A DNA stretch of 64,000 nt from Sorghum bicolor (lineage: Eukaryota > Streptophyta > Magnoliopsida > Poales > Poaceae): positions 58,652,629-58,716,628 of the forward strand of contig NC_012878.2 of assembly GCF_000003195.3 (NCBI RefSeq), written 5' to 3'. The notes under the pieces were generated by a model that saw only the letters and a program-made list of their open reading frames with translations, searched no databases and was not told where the DNA came from. Made by a program: the position numbers and the translations under genes. This document shows, piece after piece, positions 16,156 to 28,183 of the stretch. How positions within the stretch are numbered: position 1 is the stretch's first letter; every line of letters begins with the position of its first letter.

Positions 16156-19100
16156 ATGGCCCGCCGCGCGCCCGCGCTGCCCGCGCTGCTGCTGGCGCTG
16201 TCCCTCTCCCTGCTAGCCGCCGCGGACCCGCCGGAGCGGGAGCGGTCGGCGCTGCAGGCGTTCCTAACCGGGACGCCACACGAGCGTCAGCTACAGTGGA
16301 ACACCTCCCTCCCCACCTGCTCCTGGACGGGGGTCCGCTGCGACGCCTCCACCAACAACGCCACGGTGACGGAGCTCCACCTCCCGGGGGTGGGCCTCGT
16401 CGGCGTCGTCCCCAACGGCACGCTCTCCCAGCTCCACAACCTGCAGGTCCTGTCGCTGCGCGACAACCGACTGCAGGGCCCCGTCCCGCACGACGTGCTC
16501 GCGCTCCCGCGCCTCCGCGCGCTCTACCTCCAGGGCAACCTGCTGTCGGGCGACGTCCCGCCGGGGCTCGCCGCGGGGATGCTCCCCGCGCTCGAGCACC
16601 TCGTGCTCTCGCGTAACCAACTCTCGGGAACCGTACCGGAGAAGCTGCTCGTGGGGATGCCGAGGCTACGGTCGCTCTTGCTCGACGGGAACCGACTCTC
16701 CGGTGGCTTGCCTGCTGCGAGCGTCGGCGGCGGCGGCGCCGGATCGAGGCTCGAGGTGTTTAATGTCTCGTTTAACGACCTGGATGGACCCATCCCCGCC
16801 TCCCTCGCGCGGTTCCCGCCGGACTCGTTCGAAGGGAACCCCGGCCTCTGCGGCAAGCCCCTCGTGGACCGCCCGTGCCCCTCGCCGTCCCCGTCGCCCG
16901 GCGGGGTCCCGGCGCCGGGGGAGGATAGTAAGAAGAAGCACAAGCTTTCAGGCGCGGCGGTCGTCGCGATCGCGGTGGGGTGCGGCGCGGCGGCGCTGCT
17001 GGCGCTCCTCCTGCTGGCACTGTGCTTGGCGCACCGGTACCGTCGACACTCGGAGGCGGCGTCGGCGGACGCGAAGGCGACGCCGCCCACGCGCGGGCTG
17101 ACCCCGTCGACGCCGTCTGGGGACCTAACCGGTGGCGACTTCACGTCCTCCTCCAAGGACATCAGCGCTGCGGCGGCGGCTGGTGCCGGTGGCGCGGAGC
17201 GTAGCCGGCTGGTGTTCGTGGGGAAGCAGGGCCGGGGACACCTCCGGTACAGCTTCGACCTGGAGGACCTGCTGCGCGCGTCGGCGGAGGTGCTGGGGAA
17301 GGGCAGCCTGGGCACGTCGTACAAGGCGGTGCTGGAGGAAGGGACCACCGTGGTGGTCAAGCGCCTGCGGGACGTGGCGGCGGCGCGGCGCGAGTTCGCC
17401 GCCTGCGTCGAGGCCGCGGCCGCCGCGGCGGCCGAGCACCGCAACCTGGTGCCGCTGCGTGGGTACTACTACTCCAAGGACGAGAAGCTGCTCGTCCTCG
17501 ATTACCTCCCCGGTGGCAGCCTCTCCTCCCGCCTCCACGGTGAGCAATCCATCCATCTTGGCATCTCGGATTCCTTGATGATTCTTGCATTGCATTGCAT
17601 TTTTGCATTGCCAGTCAGCCGCCATGGCAGGCAGGCATTGCTGCGATGTTTGCTTCCTCTCCTGCTCAGGCAAGGCAACCACCGAGTGCTTGCTGCTGTT
17701 AAAAGTAGGTGCGATCGGTTTACTGTGACGGTCGGTAGGGGAAGATGCTGGCTTCGGCGATGAATTGGGGCATTTCCGCCGACAGACGCGTACTGCCGGC
17801 ATCATTTGCCTGCAACCGATGTAGGAGTAGACAAATACGTACTTCCTCCGTCAAAAAAAATGTCGTTTTAGGTTTTTGTGCCACAAATTTAACTCGATTT
17901 GTAGAAAATATATGCAATATTTATATCTCTAAATAAATTTGTTAAAAAACTAACTTAAAGATCTTTCCAATGATATTAATTATATACTATAAATACTAAT
18001 ATTTTTTATTATATATTTAGTTAAAAGTTATTTTTCGAAAAGCGAAAACGATATTTATTTTGGGACGGAGGTAGTAGTACAGTGGTAGCTTTGTAGTACG
18101 AGGACAGTAGCAGCAGCACTCTTGTTTGTCTGCTGCTGCTTGGATCGAGTTTGCTCCATCTGCACGCAACGCGCAGTGCGTGCAGTGCACAGGTACTACG
18201 GTTGTACTAGTACTACAGTTTTTCCGATCCAGGCACGTCATCATGTACTTCCGACATGCGACAGCCTGTAGTATGTACTGGTACGTCTACTAGTGTACGG
18301 TATGCCATGGAGTGTACTAGTTGTATACGGAGTATCACTGTAACATCAAGCATATATGGCCTTCCACTTCCAACTTCGGCCTTGTTTAGTTCCAAAAAAA
18401 TTTTGTAAAATTTTTTAAGATTCCTCGTCACATCGAATCTTTAGACGCATACATGGAGTATTAAATATAAACGAAAATAAAAACTAATTGCATAGTTTGG
18501 TCGGAATTGATGAGATGAATCTTTTGAGCCTAGTTAGTCCATGATTGGACAATATTTATCACAAACAAACGAAAGTACTACAGTACCTATTTTGCAAAAA
18601 ATTTTGGAACTAAACAAGGCCTCAACTTCCAAGCAACACTGGCCTCAACTGTGAGGATTACCACACTAGGTTCAGGTTGGAACAGCAATACTAGCCTTCA
18701 CTTCACCATCTATCCATGTCTACTCTATTATATACATTGCATCAAGGGTTTAAATGCTCGTATCTACTAGAGAACTATCCAATCACTGTTGCTGATCGAG
18801 TGGCGTACATTCTTGGCCAAGGTGTGCCGCCTACTCGCGCTGTGGCAGGGGCCTTTGATTCGTTTCGCTCCATTCCAATCATTCATGCAACTTGTCGTCG
18901 GTTAGCAGCAACGCAGACGTATTAGGCGCTACTCGCTAGCTATGCTCTCAAGTCTCACCAGCCTTTTTCATCAGCTGATGGTCTACTACTATAGTACTCC
19001 CTGTGAAAGGGATTGGGAGGGAGCATTTTTTTTTTCCAATCAGATTCCTGATGGCTAGCTCACTGCCAGTTATCTGACAGTGACTGAAAATCTGAATTTA

Positions 19101-20657
19101 CGGTTCCGTAGCCATGGCTTATCCGGCGATGGCGTCCTCGGCTTTGAATTCTTGTGGCCAACCAATTGACCATGCGCAATGCCTTCGCTTTGTTTGTCAG
19201 TTATGTGTAGTAGAACAGAATGCAGCACCAAGTACACCAGTTTGCAGCCGCCATTCAGAAACGAACTGATGGTCCTAACCCTGCATTTCCAAAGCCAGCT
19301 TCTGAACTGTGATCACTCGATCAGTGTCTGAAAACCCATGGAAAGTCTGTGGTGCCGGCAGGGAAGCCGAGGTTTTGATTCGTCGTTAGCGTCGGATGCG
19401 CTGTCATGTCATAGTACATGTGTTATATGCTAGTTAGTGCTGATGCCTTGCAATCATGCATCCGGCCATGGTGATTCATGGAGTTGGTAGTACCAGCGAT
19501 CACAGCAGCAGTGTGAACCCCTGCATTTTGCTTCTTCCTGGTGCATTTGTCGTTTATCTTCATTATTATCTTTTTTTTTCCTGATCTGCCAACTACCACA
19601 ACTGCTTTGTTCTCTTCCTTGACCATTTAGCTCCCCGAATGCATTTCAAAATGATAGGGCGTGCATCACTCACTGGTGATGACTGCATGGACAGTGACTA
19701 CTAGACTCTATCCAGTTAGATGATTCTTTTTTATTATTCGTTGAACATGCTCATGCATGGTTACCTCAATTTATAGAATTCATCAGTACTATTTAATCAT
19801 CATCCATGGTTCACCTCAATTAGTGGCAAGAAGAAACTCTGAATTTTTTATGTATGAGCACGTTACCATTTTTATATACAAGTACATTGTATTAGTGATT
19901 TGTCTGTTTCTACCCTGTGTCGTCGCCTCGTCGGAGATGCTAACACGAAGTGATTTTGGACTTGGCAGGGAGCCGCGGCACCGGGCGGACGCCCATGGAC
20001 TGGGAGGCGCGGACGCGTGCGGCGCTGTGCGCCGCGCGCGGCGTGGCGCACCTGCACACGGCGCAGGGCCTGGCGCACGGCGACATCAAGTCGTCCAACC
20101 TGCTGCTCCGGCCGGACCCCGACGCGGCCGCGCTGTCCGACTACTGCCTGCACCAGCTCTTCCCGCCGGCGCCCGCGCGCTCCGGCAGCGGGGCCGGCGT
20201 CGGCGGCGGGTACCGCGCGCCGGAGCTGGCAGACGCGCGCCGCCCGACGTTGGCGTCCGACGTGTACGCGCTCGGCGTGCTGCTCCTGGAGCTCCTGACG
20301 GGCAGGTCCCCCGCGCACCACGCGTCGTCGTCCGGGTCCGGCCTGCTGGACGGCGGCGGCAGCGGAGCCCTGGACCTCCCGCGGTGGGTGCAGTCGGTGG
20401 TGCGTGAGGAGTGGACGGCCGAGGTGTTCGACGCGGAGCTGGTGCGGGCGGGCAGCGGCGCCGCGGAGGAGGAGATGGTGGCGCTGCTGCAGGTGGCCAT
20501 GGCGTGCGTGTCCACCGCGCCCGACGCGCGGCCCGGCGCCCACGACGTCGTCAGGATGGTCGAGGAGGTAATCAGCGGGGGGCGCACGATCACGGAGGAG
20601 AGCGAAGGTACCAGGGGCGCGTCGGAGGAGGAACGGTCCAGAGGCCCCACGCCATGA
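16156..20657 (+). CDS. LRR receptor-like kinase (LRR-III type), atypical kinase domain
   Basis: Plasma-membrane receptor-like protein. Two exons (16156-17539, 19969-20657) give 690 residues. A signal peptide ([20 protein letters not shown]) is followed by an LRR N-cap with CSWTGVRCD. Four to five LRRs span ~70-210, then a Pro/Ser stretch, a transmembrane helix near 265-295, and a basic stop-transfer HRYRR. The kinase domain starts near 365: glycine loop [11 protein letters not shown] (~381) and the lysine in VVVKRL (~402). HRD is replaced by HGD (498-500), so it is non-RD. DFG is replaced by SDYC (518-521); YRAPEL is retained. Such changes mark the 'probable inactive receptor kinase' group, though the metal-binding Asp positions remain. 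The single 2.4-kb intron interrupts the kinase domain and holds two MITEs. ATG 16156 is chosen over the in-frame 16120 because it starts the signal peptide. Confidence 0.92.
17842..18073. mobile_element. Stowaway-like MITE in the receptor-kinase intron
   Basis: AT-rich ~230-bp element with ends TACTTCCTCCGTC and GACGGAGGTAGTA, the typical Stowaway terminal pattern with TA target site. No coding potential. Confidence 0.7.
18378..18621 (+). mobile_element. MITE, GGCCTTGTTTAG family, copy 3, in the receptor-kinase intron
   Basis: Ends GGCCTTGTTTAGTTCC and GGAACTAAACAAGGCC are near-perfect inverted repeats. The interior has GATTCCTCGTCACATCGAAT and the AAACTAATTGCATAGTTTGG core. Flanks are TTC and TCA, so no clean 3-bp duplication. 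Confidence 0.88.
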
Positions 20658-21475
20658 CGACGACGACGACGGTGCAACGCGACGCGCATACGTACATGGC
20701 AAAATTGTTTCCTTTATTTTGCTCGAATTTTAGCATCACCTTCATTGTCTAGTTGGTGTATCTAACTCGGCCTGGCATTAGTATCGAAAAAAGGGGGAAA
20801 AAAAGATCATCCTGGCAGCGACTCAGTCTCAGGCATCATCCATTGTTAATCTGTTATGTCAATCGAATAATATATGCATTTGTCACTCCAATTGTATTGT
20901 TCCTCCAAGTAAACGCAGATTTTTCACCCCCAAGTTTTAAAGAAAAGGTCGCCTTCGTCCAATCTGTAAAACCTTTATCAAGCAAGCATTATTATTTTTT
21001 GGTTGCATTGGCCATTAACTTATTATACTCAACTGAGCCATTTTTACCTGATCTTGAAAAACATAGCCTTTTATTGGTTGCACTGTTGGACACAGGATTC
21101 AATCCCAAGCAAATATTTATGGACAATGCTATGGTACTCCCTTTGATTAGTGAAGAGGTAGTAACTTAAATAAATCTGGGGCATTGATTTTAATTAGTTA
21201 TCTAATTAATTAGTTTAGGAAAAAGAAAAAGAAAAAGAAATATTCTCAAATTTACTCTTCTCGGGAGAGACAAAATCAGACGCACAACCCTTCCTTGTGG
21301 AGCGTTTCTTCCGGTGCATGCATTTGGGAATATCGTTTGCATGTCGAAACAAAAAAAGTCACGCATACAAAAAAAAAAAGATCAGCACTTTCATGGTAAT
21401 AAAATTATATCACTTGCATTAGCAAAGAAAAAGGCACACGCATAAGAAAAGATCAGCACTATATGGTAACAAAAT
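20658..21475. other. Receptor-kinase 3' flank; no gene
   Basis: The open frame 20753-21169 shows no recognisable domain and ordinary AT-rich composition. It could be a decayed fragment, but nothing supports a gene. Confidence 0.3.
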
Positions 21476-21856
21476 GGCAAAATAGCCATTTTCGTCCCTA
21501 AACTACTGCTGAAGGCTCAGTTTGGTCTCTAAACTTTTAAATTGTCCACTTTAATCCTTAAACAATGGATTTACAGCTCAATCTTATCCATACCGCTTTA
21601 TGTATCGCCATATGACCAACACTGCATGCGAAAATGTCACTCCTACCCCTGGCTCCCTGCTTGATGGGTAAAGGAAGAAGCGAGGGGTAGGAGCGACATT
21701 TCGTATGCCATGCTGGCCATGTGGCGAGACATGAAGAGGGATGGACGTGATTGAGATGCAAATCTTTTGTTTAAGGACTAAAGTGGATAATTTAAAAGTT
21801 TAGGGACTGAACTGAGCCTCAGGCAATAATTTAGGGATGAAAATGACTATTTTGCC
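21476..21856. mobile_element. Foldback Mutator-like MITE with 9-bp target duplication
   Basis: The 381-bp element begins GGCAAAATAGCCATTTTCGT and ends with the near-complement ATGAAAATGACTATTTTGCC. Inverted arms extend ~85 bases each side (TAAACTTTTAAATTGTCCAC against GTGGATAATTTAAAAGTTTA). It is flanked by exact 9-bp repeats TAACAAAAT at 21467-21475 and 21857-21865. A 9-bp duplication is the Mutator-like hallmark. Confidence 0.9.
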
Positions 21857-22393
21857 TAACAAAATTATGTCAAAGTTTCACAAATTAAAAAGATTTTACC
21901 ACATTTAATTTCCTTCTACCAGCATTTAGAATGTGACCACCGAACCATATTTCAGAAATATTACAACTGCACAAACGGAAAAGAAAAGGAAAAAGAAAAT
22001 ACAGCAAAGCATCAAAGCTGCATGGTCGCACCACAGTAAAATCCTAAACACACCCCACGCGACAAATTACATCAAAATTTTTGAAGGACAAATTATAATC
22101 CTTGGAACGCTTTAATTTCCTTGTAACAATATTTAAAATGTGACCACTGAACGATAATACAAAATTGAAATTTTCATTTCAGAATTACTATTACGTACGG
22201 CTACGTAAAAGGAAAAGGAAACAGTCAAATCCCGAATATCCGCGCCCTTCCCGGCCGATAGATTAGATCAGATCACCCCGCCGATGACCATTTCTTCTTC
22301 TTCTTCTTAAACCCTTCATTCACAGAGCTCCATATCCATCGGGAAGGAGCTCCCGGCGCAAAGCGTGTTCCAATCCTAGATCGATCGGCAGGC

Positions 22394-22912
22394 ATGGCGG
22401 CGGGCTACGGCGAGGAGCTCCTGGGCAGGGTGTCGGGCATGGTGGCGGCGTGCACCCGGCGCGTGTCGCGCGCGACGCGGCGCCTCCTCCGGCGCCACTA
22501 CCACCGCGACGGCGCCGGCGGGCAGAGGAGAAGAAAGCTGCAGCAGCAGACGATGTCGACGACGACGGCCGCGGCGGCGGCGGGGAGTGTGGTGGCGGCG
22601 GCGCTGTGCGCGCGTGGGGCGGCCATCGACAAGGGCCGGGTGTCGTCGTCGTCGTCGTCGGGAGAGGCGCTTTGGAGCCGGCGGATCCTGATGGGGGAGC
22701 GCTGCCAGCCGCTGGACTTCGCGGGCGCCATCCACTACGACAGCTTCGGGCGGCGGCTGGCGCGACCGCCCATGCCGCGCTCCACATCCTCCCTCTCCTA
22801 CCGCTCTCCCTCCTCCGGGTCTGGCCGGAGCACCACCGATGATGCCGACGCCGACGGCTCCGACACGACCTACCCTGAGAATTACGACGTCGTCGACTCG
22901 CCGTCTAGCTGA
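22394..22912 (+). CDS. Intronless plant-specific small protein, unknown function
   Basis: A single 172-residue frame with strong grass-type GC bias and an AATAAA at 22971. The N-terminus is basic and amphipathic (RRVSRATRRLLRRHYHR). The middle has an Ala-rich run. The recognisable block is LWSRRILMGERCQPLDFAGA followed by IHYDSFGRRL, which resembles a motif in uncharacterised plant proteins (aromatic-x-R-x-ILMGxxC, then xIxYD). The C-terminus is Ser/Asp-rich and low-complexity. No enzyme motif, signal peptide or membrane segment is seen. The antisense frames over it are shadows. Function unknown; existence likely from composition and the conserved block. Confidence 0.75.
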   Translation: MAAGYGEELLGRVSGMVAACTRRVSRATRRLLRRHYHRDGAGGQRRRKLQQQTMSTTTAAAAAGSVVAAALCARGAAIDKGRVSSSSSSGEALWSRRILMGERCQPLDFAGAIHYDSFGRRLARPPMPRSTSSLSYRSPSSGSGRSTTDDADADGSDTTYPENYDVVDSPSS

Positions 22913-22976
22913 TGATGATGACCTTCTTATTAATTAGCTTCTTGTCGTCAAATGGTCGATGACAAAATCTAATAAA

Positions 22977-24162
22977 GTGGTGTACGCTCGTGTACTCTCG
23001 ATCCATTCGATTTTGTTGTTATTTTCCAGGAGCATTAGTGCATTTACAAGTGTGATCATGATTCGATTTTCTAGCTAGCTAGTAAGAAATTCGGCACATC
23101 TGATGCATCCCACTGCACTGTCCATCTATCCATGATCCGGCCGCCGCGGTGCTCCCCGAGCGCATTAGGCACCACACCAGTCGCGAGAGGGGGCAATTTT
23201 CCCCCCTCGCCCGTCGTGGTCAGTGATTGCCAAATGTGGTGATTAATTGAAGAAGGCTTCATTCCAAAATTAAGTATACATGCATGGTTCTAGCTTCAAT
23301 CACGTACTGCACGTGACTTCCTCCTTCCTTGTACTTCATTTGTACGGGTCATTTGAATACGGTGATTTTGTTTCCTTCCTTGATCAAAAAACACACATCT
23401 CACACGCCTCTTCCATCATCTGAGAGACCATTCAGTCGTCCCTTGAATACGTGATTTTTTGTTTCCTTCCTTGCTACAGCATCGGCCGATCATCATTCAG
23501 TCCCTTCGATCTAGTCGTTAGGTCTCTCATTCATTATTGATTCAGTTAATTTTGTTGCAAGCGCAAAATCCCAGCCATTATTAGTCTTCCAGTCTTATTA
23601 ATGCATTCTTTCAGTTTTTACTGATGCGCTACAAGGCTGCAGTTTTGCAGTGTTGCTAGCCACTGTTGCGTTCAGAGAGGAAAAAATAATAATAATCACA
23701 TGCTTGTGAGTTGTGACAACCGTGCTATATTTGTCATCACTCATCAATTGGAAATCACTGGGTTATGTAATGTGCATCGTTGCACTCTTCAGCCTTATCT
23801 GTTCAGCCTTACTTGGAGAAATGCATGCAGAGAGTGCATGTCCAGAATCCGAGATATATATAGAACGAATGCTCCGTACATTCCAAACAACCAACAAGTC
23901 AACAAGTGACAAACGAGTTATATTAGCACGCGTGGTCGTCGCCTGCAACGACAGCAATTCGGTTCAGCCCTACAATACAAGCATGCGCCTGTGCATGCAT
24001 TGCCATGCAGTTTCGTTCATATACTACTGTAAAAACAGCCACACACCTACCTACGTACGTAGGAGTACGTACACACACAGAGATGGACCGCCGGACATCA
24101 TCGTCAAGGGTCGTCAAGCCTGCCGGCGGCGGCTATCTAGCAACAGGCAGCGTACTATCTAG
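22977..24162. other. Intergenic between the unknown gene and SWEET; short direct repeat
   Basis: No gene is supported. A direct repeat of ~28 bases with core TTGAATACG...TTTCCTTCCTTG occurs at about 23354 and 23442. The rest is unremarkable. Confidence 0.35.
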
Positions 24163-25122
24163 TTAATTGCTGTCGCCGTCACCGGCCTTCACCGGCAGCT
24201 CCATGCCCGCCGTCGTTCCGCTGCTCTTGGGCGTCGACCCGTAGTAGTAGAAGTAGAGTATCAGTTGCATCAAGCCCAGCAGCGTTCCCATGCCGTTCGG
24301 GATCTGCATTGCAATTGCATTGGCAAGAGCTAGTAGCCACTAAAATGAAATGAAATGAAAGACAGAAAAATATATAAACAACCGACCGACCCACCGTGAT
24401 GAAGATGTCGAATCTGATGAGCGCGTACGTGGTCCAGCAGATGCCATTGAGGAAGCTAACAAAGGAGAGCGTGAAGGGCATGTACTCGACGCTCTGGGTG
24501 GCGATGACCTTCTTCATGACGGTGAGCGGGGAGGCGTACATGAGCGTGCCGAACAAGACGCAGAGGCAGCCGACGACGAGGGACCGCTTCTCGTGGGTGT
24601 GCGCGCCGAGGACGACGCCCGCCACGACGGCGGCGACGAAGGCGACCTCCACGGCGAGCACGCCCAGCATCTTGGCGCGCTTCGGCTTCGGCGCGAACGC
24701 GAAGAAGACGGACAGGTAGGCGGCCTCGATGGCGAGGCCCGTCCCGTTGATGGTTGCCACCAGGATGCTGTCCGGGTGCACCACGGGGAGCCCGTAGAAC
24801 ACCCACAGCGCGCAGTTGAGGAACGTCGCGAGGTAGGGGTCCGGCACGAACTCCTCCACGTCGCGCTTCTTGATGATCGTCAGGAACGTCGGCAGTGGCG
24901 CAAGGAACAGACCGAACGAGATGAAGTTGCCTGCAATATATAATGCAATTAATTCATACATGCATCATTGTTGTTCATGGAATCATGCATATATCTATCA
25001 GTTCAATATCGTCGTTATTATAGATAGATCGAGAAGCAGATAAGAGAAGAAATATGCATGGATGGATCGATTGTGTCACCGATGATGCCGACGACATTGC
25101 GGACTTCGTCAAGGTTAACCAT
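24163..25122 (-). CDS. SWEET bidirectional sugar transporter (clade II-like)
   Basis: SWEETs move mono- or disaccharides down their gradient across the plasma or vacuolar membrane. Three exons (25080-25122, 24395-24930, 24163-24303) give 239 residues with two MtN3 triple-helix domains and seven predicted membrane helices. Diagnostic segments are [55 protein letters not shown], the pore Asn region [11 protein letters not shown], the second repeat [20 protein letters not shown] and [20 protein letters not shown], and [20 protein letters not shown]. Sequence style is nearest to the SWEET4-8 clade. A TATATATATA run at 25262-25277 is a plausible TATA region. The middle exon is long; SWEET genes usually have more introns. 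Confidence 0.93.
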
Positions 25123-27106
25123 CTTGCTTGCCGCCGCCGCTTGGTGGATGGGATCGCCTTCTTCTTCGTCTTCCTTCGGGATCGAGTTGGTTCTTGCGCG
25201 AGGGAGTTGGTGTGTTTCTTGTGGAACGGCCGCCGCGACGACAGAGCGAGAGTGACGACTGATATATATATATATATTATGTCGCGTATATATGTGTGTA
25301 ACCGCAATGGATCAGAACCGGCTGGAACTGCACGCAGCGCAGGGAATGTGGTTAATTAGTTGTTGTGCACGGTTGCTACCTATTATAATATCCAGACAGA
25401 CAAAGGAAATTAATTACTAGTTAGAGTATAGTACGCACTAGCTTGTATGTGTTAATTATCTGGATATGGAGGCCTCTCTCTGCCTTTCTCCTCCCTCCTC
25501 TTGCACAGAACGAACAAAGAGTCGGAATGGAGAGGCCGGCAGATCAAGGCACACGGTGTGGTACGGTTGCCGTGGTCTGTGCTGCTCGCTTTCCCTTTTC
25601 CATGGCTGTTATATATAGATATAGGTCCTCAGCTCGTCTATGGACATGACAAACTAGCTAGCTATTTCCGGCGTCCCGGCCGGATAAGATGAGCTATTGG
25701 CAGCGTGGACGATATTGATGATGGATGCTTCAATGGCGCACAGCCGCTCAATCGGAGGCTATGCAGTTACCGGTAGGTCCCGTGACTAACATGTGGGCCA
25801 TACACATAACCCCATAGGATGTCACGCATGCATGCATGTTGTTTATTAGTGTCTAAACCACAAGTGAGTATTTTAGGGCCTTCCATGTGTCTAGGCCACA
25901 TCTGATCTTTCAGCTATCCAATTATAAGGTCTTTTTTTTTTGGGAAATATCCAATTATAAGGTCATAGCTCACATGGCATGCATTATTCCAAATAGCTCT
26001 TGCTCCTTGCTATGTACTGCATGGAGCCGGAGACGGTGATGAAAAAAAAACCGGCTCTTAGTTTATTTAAAAAAATGAGAGAAAAATAACTCTTTGCTGT
26101 AGTGCATAGAGAAGCTAGAGTTGGAGCTCTACTAAACAAGACCTAGCTTGATCTAACCTTGCACTTTATGGGATGCTCTTTTTTTTTGAATCGATGGAAA
26201 GAAAAGTATATAAAAACTTGACACAGTACATCGCCAAATTAGATATGAAAAAAATTCTGAAATAAAAAAGATATAAAATTCTATTGATGTCTTATTCTCT
26301 ATGTGCCCATTGTATGTGCAAGAAATAAGCAGCGAAGCCGGTGAACCATAATGAAAGGGTTTAGCATATCACCAAGGATATTGTGTTGAAGGTGGATACG
26401 GAGAACCACAACAACAAGACAAAGGTGAAACAAGTATAGGTGGCCATGAGGCCCATGGATGGTCCATGGCCCGACATTTTGGCCTGACTCAGGCACACCA
26501 TGGCCCAACAACAGTAGTCATGCCTGTGCTGGCCAGACCCAATGGGAGGGCTGCTACCTCACCATGGCGTGCTACCCCTGGCTCAATCAGATGCGACTCA
26601 CTATATTTCAATATATAAGCCCTAACTCATGCACATCTCCCGTCCTCCCGGGTCCTCCTCAGATCGACTTTCTTCACCCGGTGACCTAGTCACCTTCTAT
26701 TTCTGCATCGCCTTCCTCAATATCGTGTTGCCTCTTCATGCCCTCCTACCACATTGCTGCCTCCACGGGCTTCTTATATTAATGGAAGTATATTATAGGT
26801 AGAAGTTTTGGATAGATTATGGTTTGATGGATCAAACACTACCAAACTAGTGGAATTGTCCTAGTGATTTTAAGTAGTAATAAAATACTACCACCAGTGA
26901 AAGCACTAGAAAATCCCACTAGGAGACATTTAGTAGGAAAATTAAAGTTTATACTAAATTTTGAAATGCTAAAACACCACGAGAAGTCCACTACACTAGG
27001 AAAATTAGTAAATTGTAGTTGTGAAAAGATGGATGTTGTTTCCATTCACGCACTCCATACCCGATAGGCCATAGGCGGTTCGTGCCCCACGACTTTCCTT
27101 GTACCC
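25123..27106. other. Intergenic region with repeat debris
   Basis: No gene is supported. The stretch 26028-26150 (GAGCCGGAGACGGTGATG...CTAAACAAGACCTAG, gapped) resembles grass MITE debris. The rest is AT-rich with no frame of recognised coding character. Confidence 0.3.
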
Positions 27107-27115
27107 AATAATAAT

Positions 27116-28148
27116 GAGAGTTTTCCCTGTATGCCATTATGAAATTTGCACCTGTCCGCTGTGTCTCTAAAAAGTTAGTCGCCCCTTTCGTGCCATCCGT
27201 GAACTTTATTTGTGCCCTCCATGTAATTTCGTCGGTGTTCTGTTTGAATTTCACGGTTTGGCAGTTCTATCAGATAGGCCCGGACTAACAAAATGTCGTT
27301 GTTGCCCTCTCATCACTGCGCAGCAACCCTTTCGCCCCGGGCCGCTTGCAACCCTTCGCCCCGGGCCGCTTCCGCGGCTGCTGCCTCATCGCCCCGCATC
27401 GCCGGAGGTGCTCGCGCGGCCGCCCTCGTGCCACCCGAACCCGAGAGGGCCTCGCCCACGCATCAATCCCCGCGCCGCCAGCCCATGCAGCCGTTCTCGC
27501 ATCCCGCCTGGGAGCAGCTCGTTCGTTGGCGCCGCCGGCCGCCACCAGAGCTCTTCGCCTACGCGGATCACGCAGACACCGTATTTCGGCGAGCCCCATA
27601 CCTCCCGAACCCCCGAAATCCCAAATTGCAGTCTCCGTAGTTCCGGCCTGCAAAGCAGCCGTCCGACCGTGCGATGGCATCGACTGCCAGAGCCAGAGCC
27701 CCAGCGGCGCAGACCGTCCTCCCTGACGAGATCTGGGAGGAGATCTTGCTGCGCCTCGACGCCGTTGCCGACCTTGCCCGCGCCTCCGCTTCCTGCTCCT
27801 CTTGCTGATCTGGGAGGAGATATTGCTGCGAGTGTGCCCTCCATGTGTACTATTCTGCGACTCCCTGCATCGCCGGTACGTCAAGATTCCACACGTACCC
27901 AACGACGTATTGGCCTCCACCGCAGACAATGGTAGGACAGTGCGGCATCTGTTTCCCGTTCTGGCTCCAGCCGGCAAGAACATTGTTCCTTCGTTTCGAT
28001 TTGGATCAATTTGAGGTTTACACGCGATTGGAAATGCTAATTGGGCGGGCATTCTGCAATACTGATTTTCAAGTACTTTTTCTTGAGAATGCGTAAGGCA
28101 ACTTCCATGAAGAAAAACCGAGCTTTTGCCATATGGTTGTCTCTGTCT

Positions 28149-28183
<35 letters not shown>

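Noticed and set aside
16524..17444. 306-codon minus-strand open frame over the receptor kinase
   Set aside because: It is the complement of a very GC-rich exon, which lacks stops by composition; the + strand gives a full domain architecture.
20753..21169. 138-codon open frame after the receptor kinase
   Set aside because: AT-rich with no domain, no splice support and no start context; not enough to call a gene.
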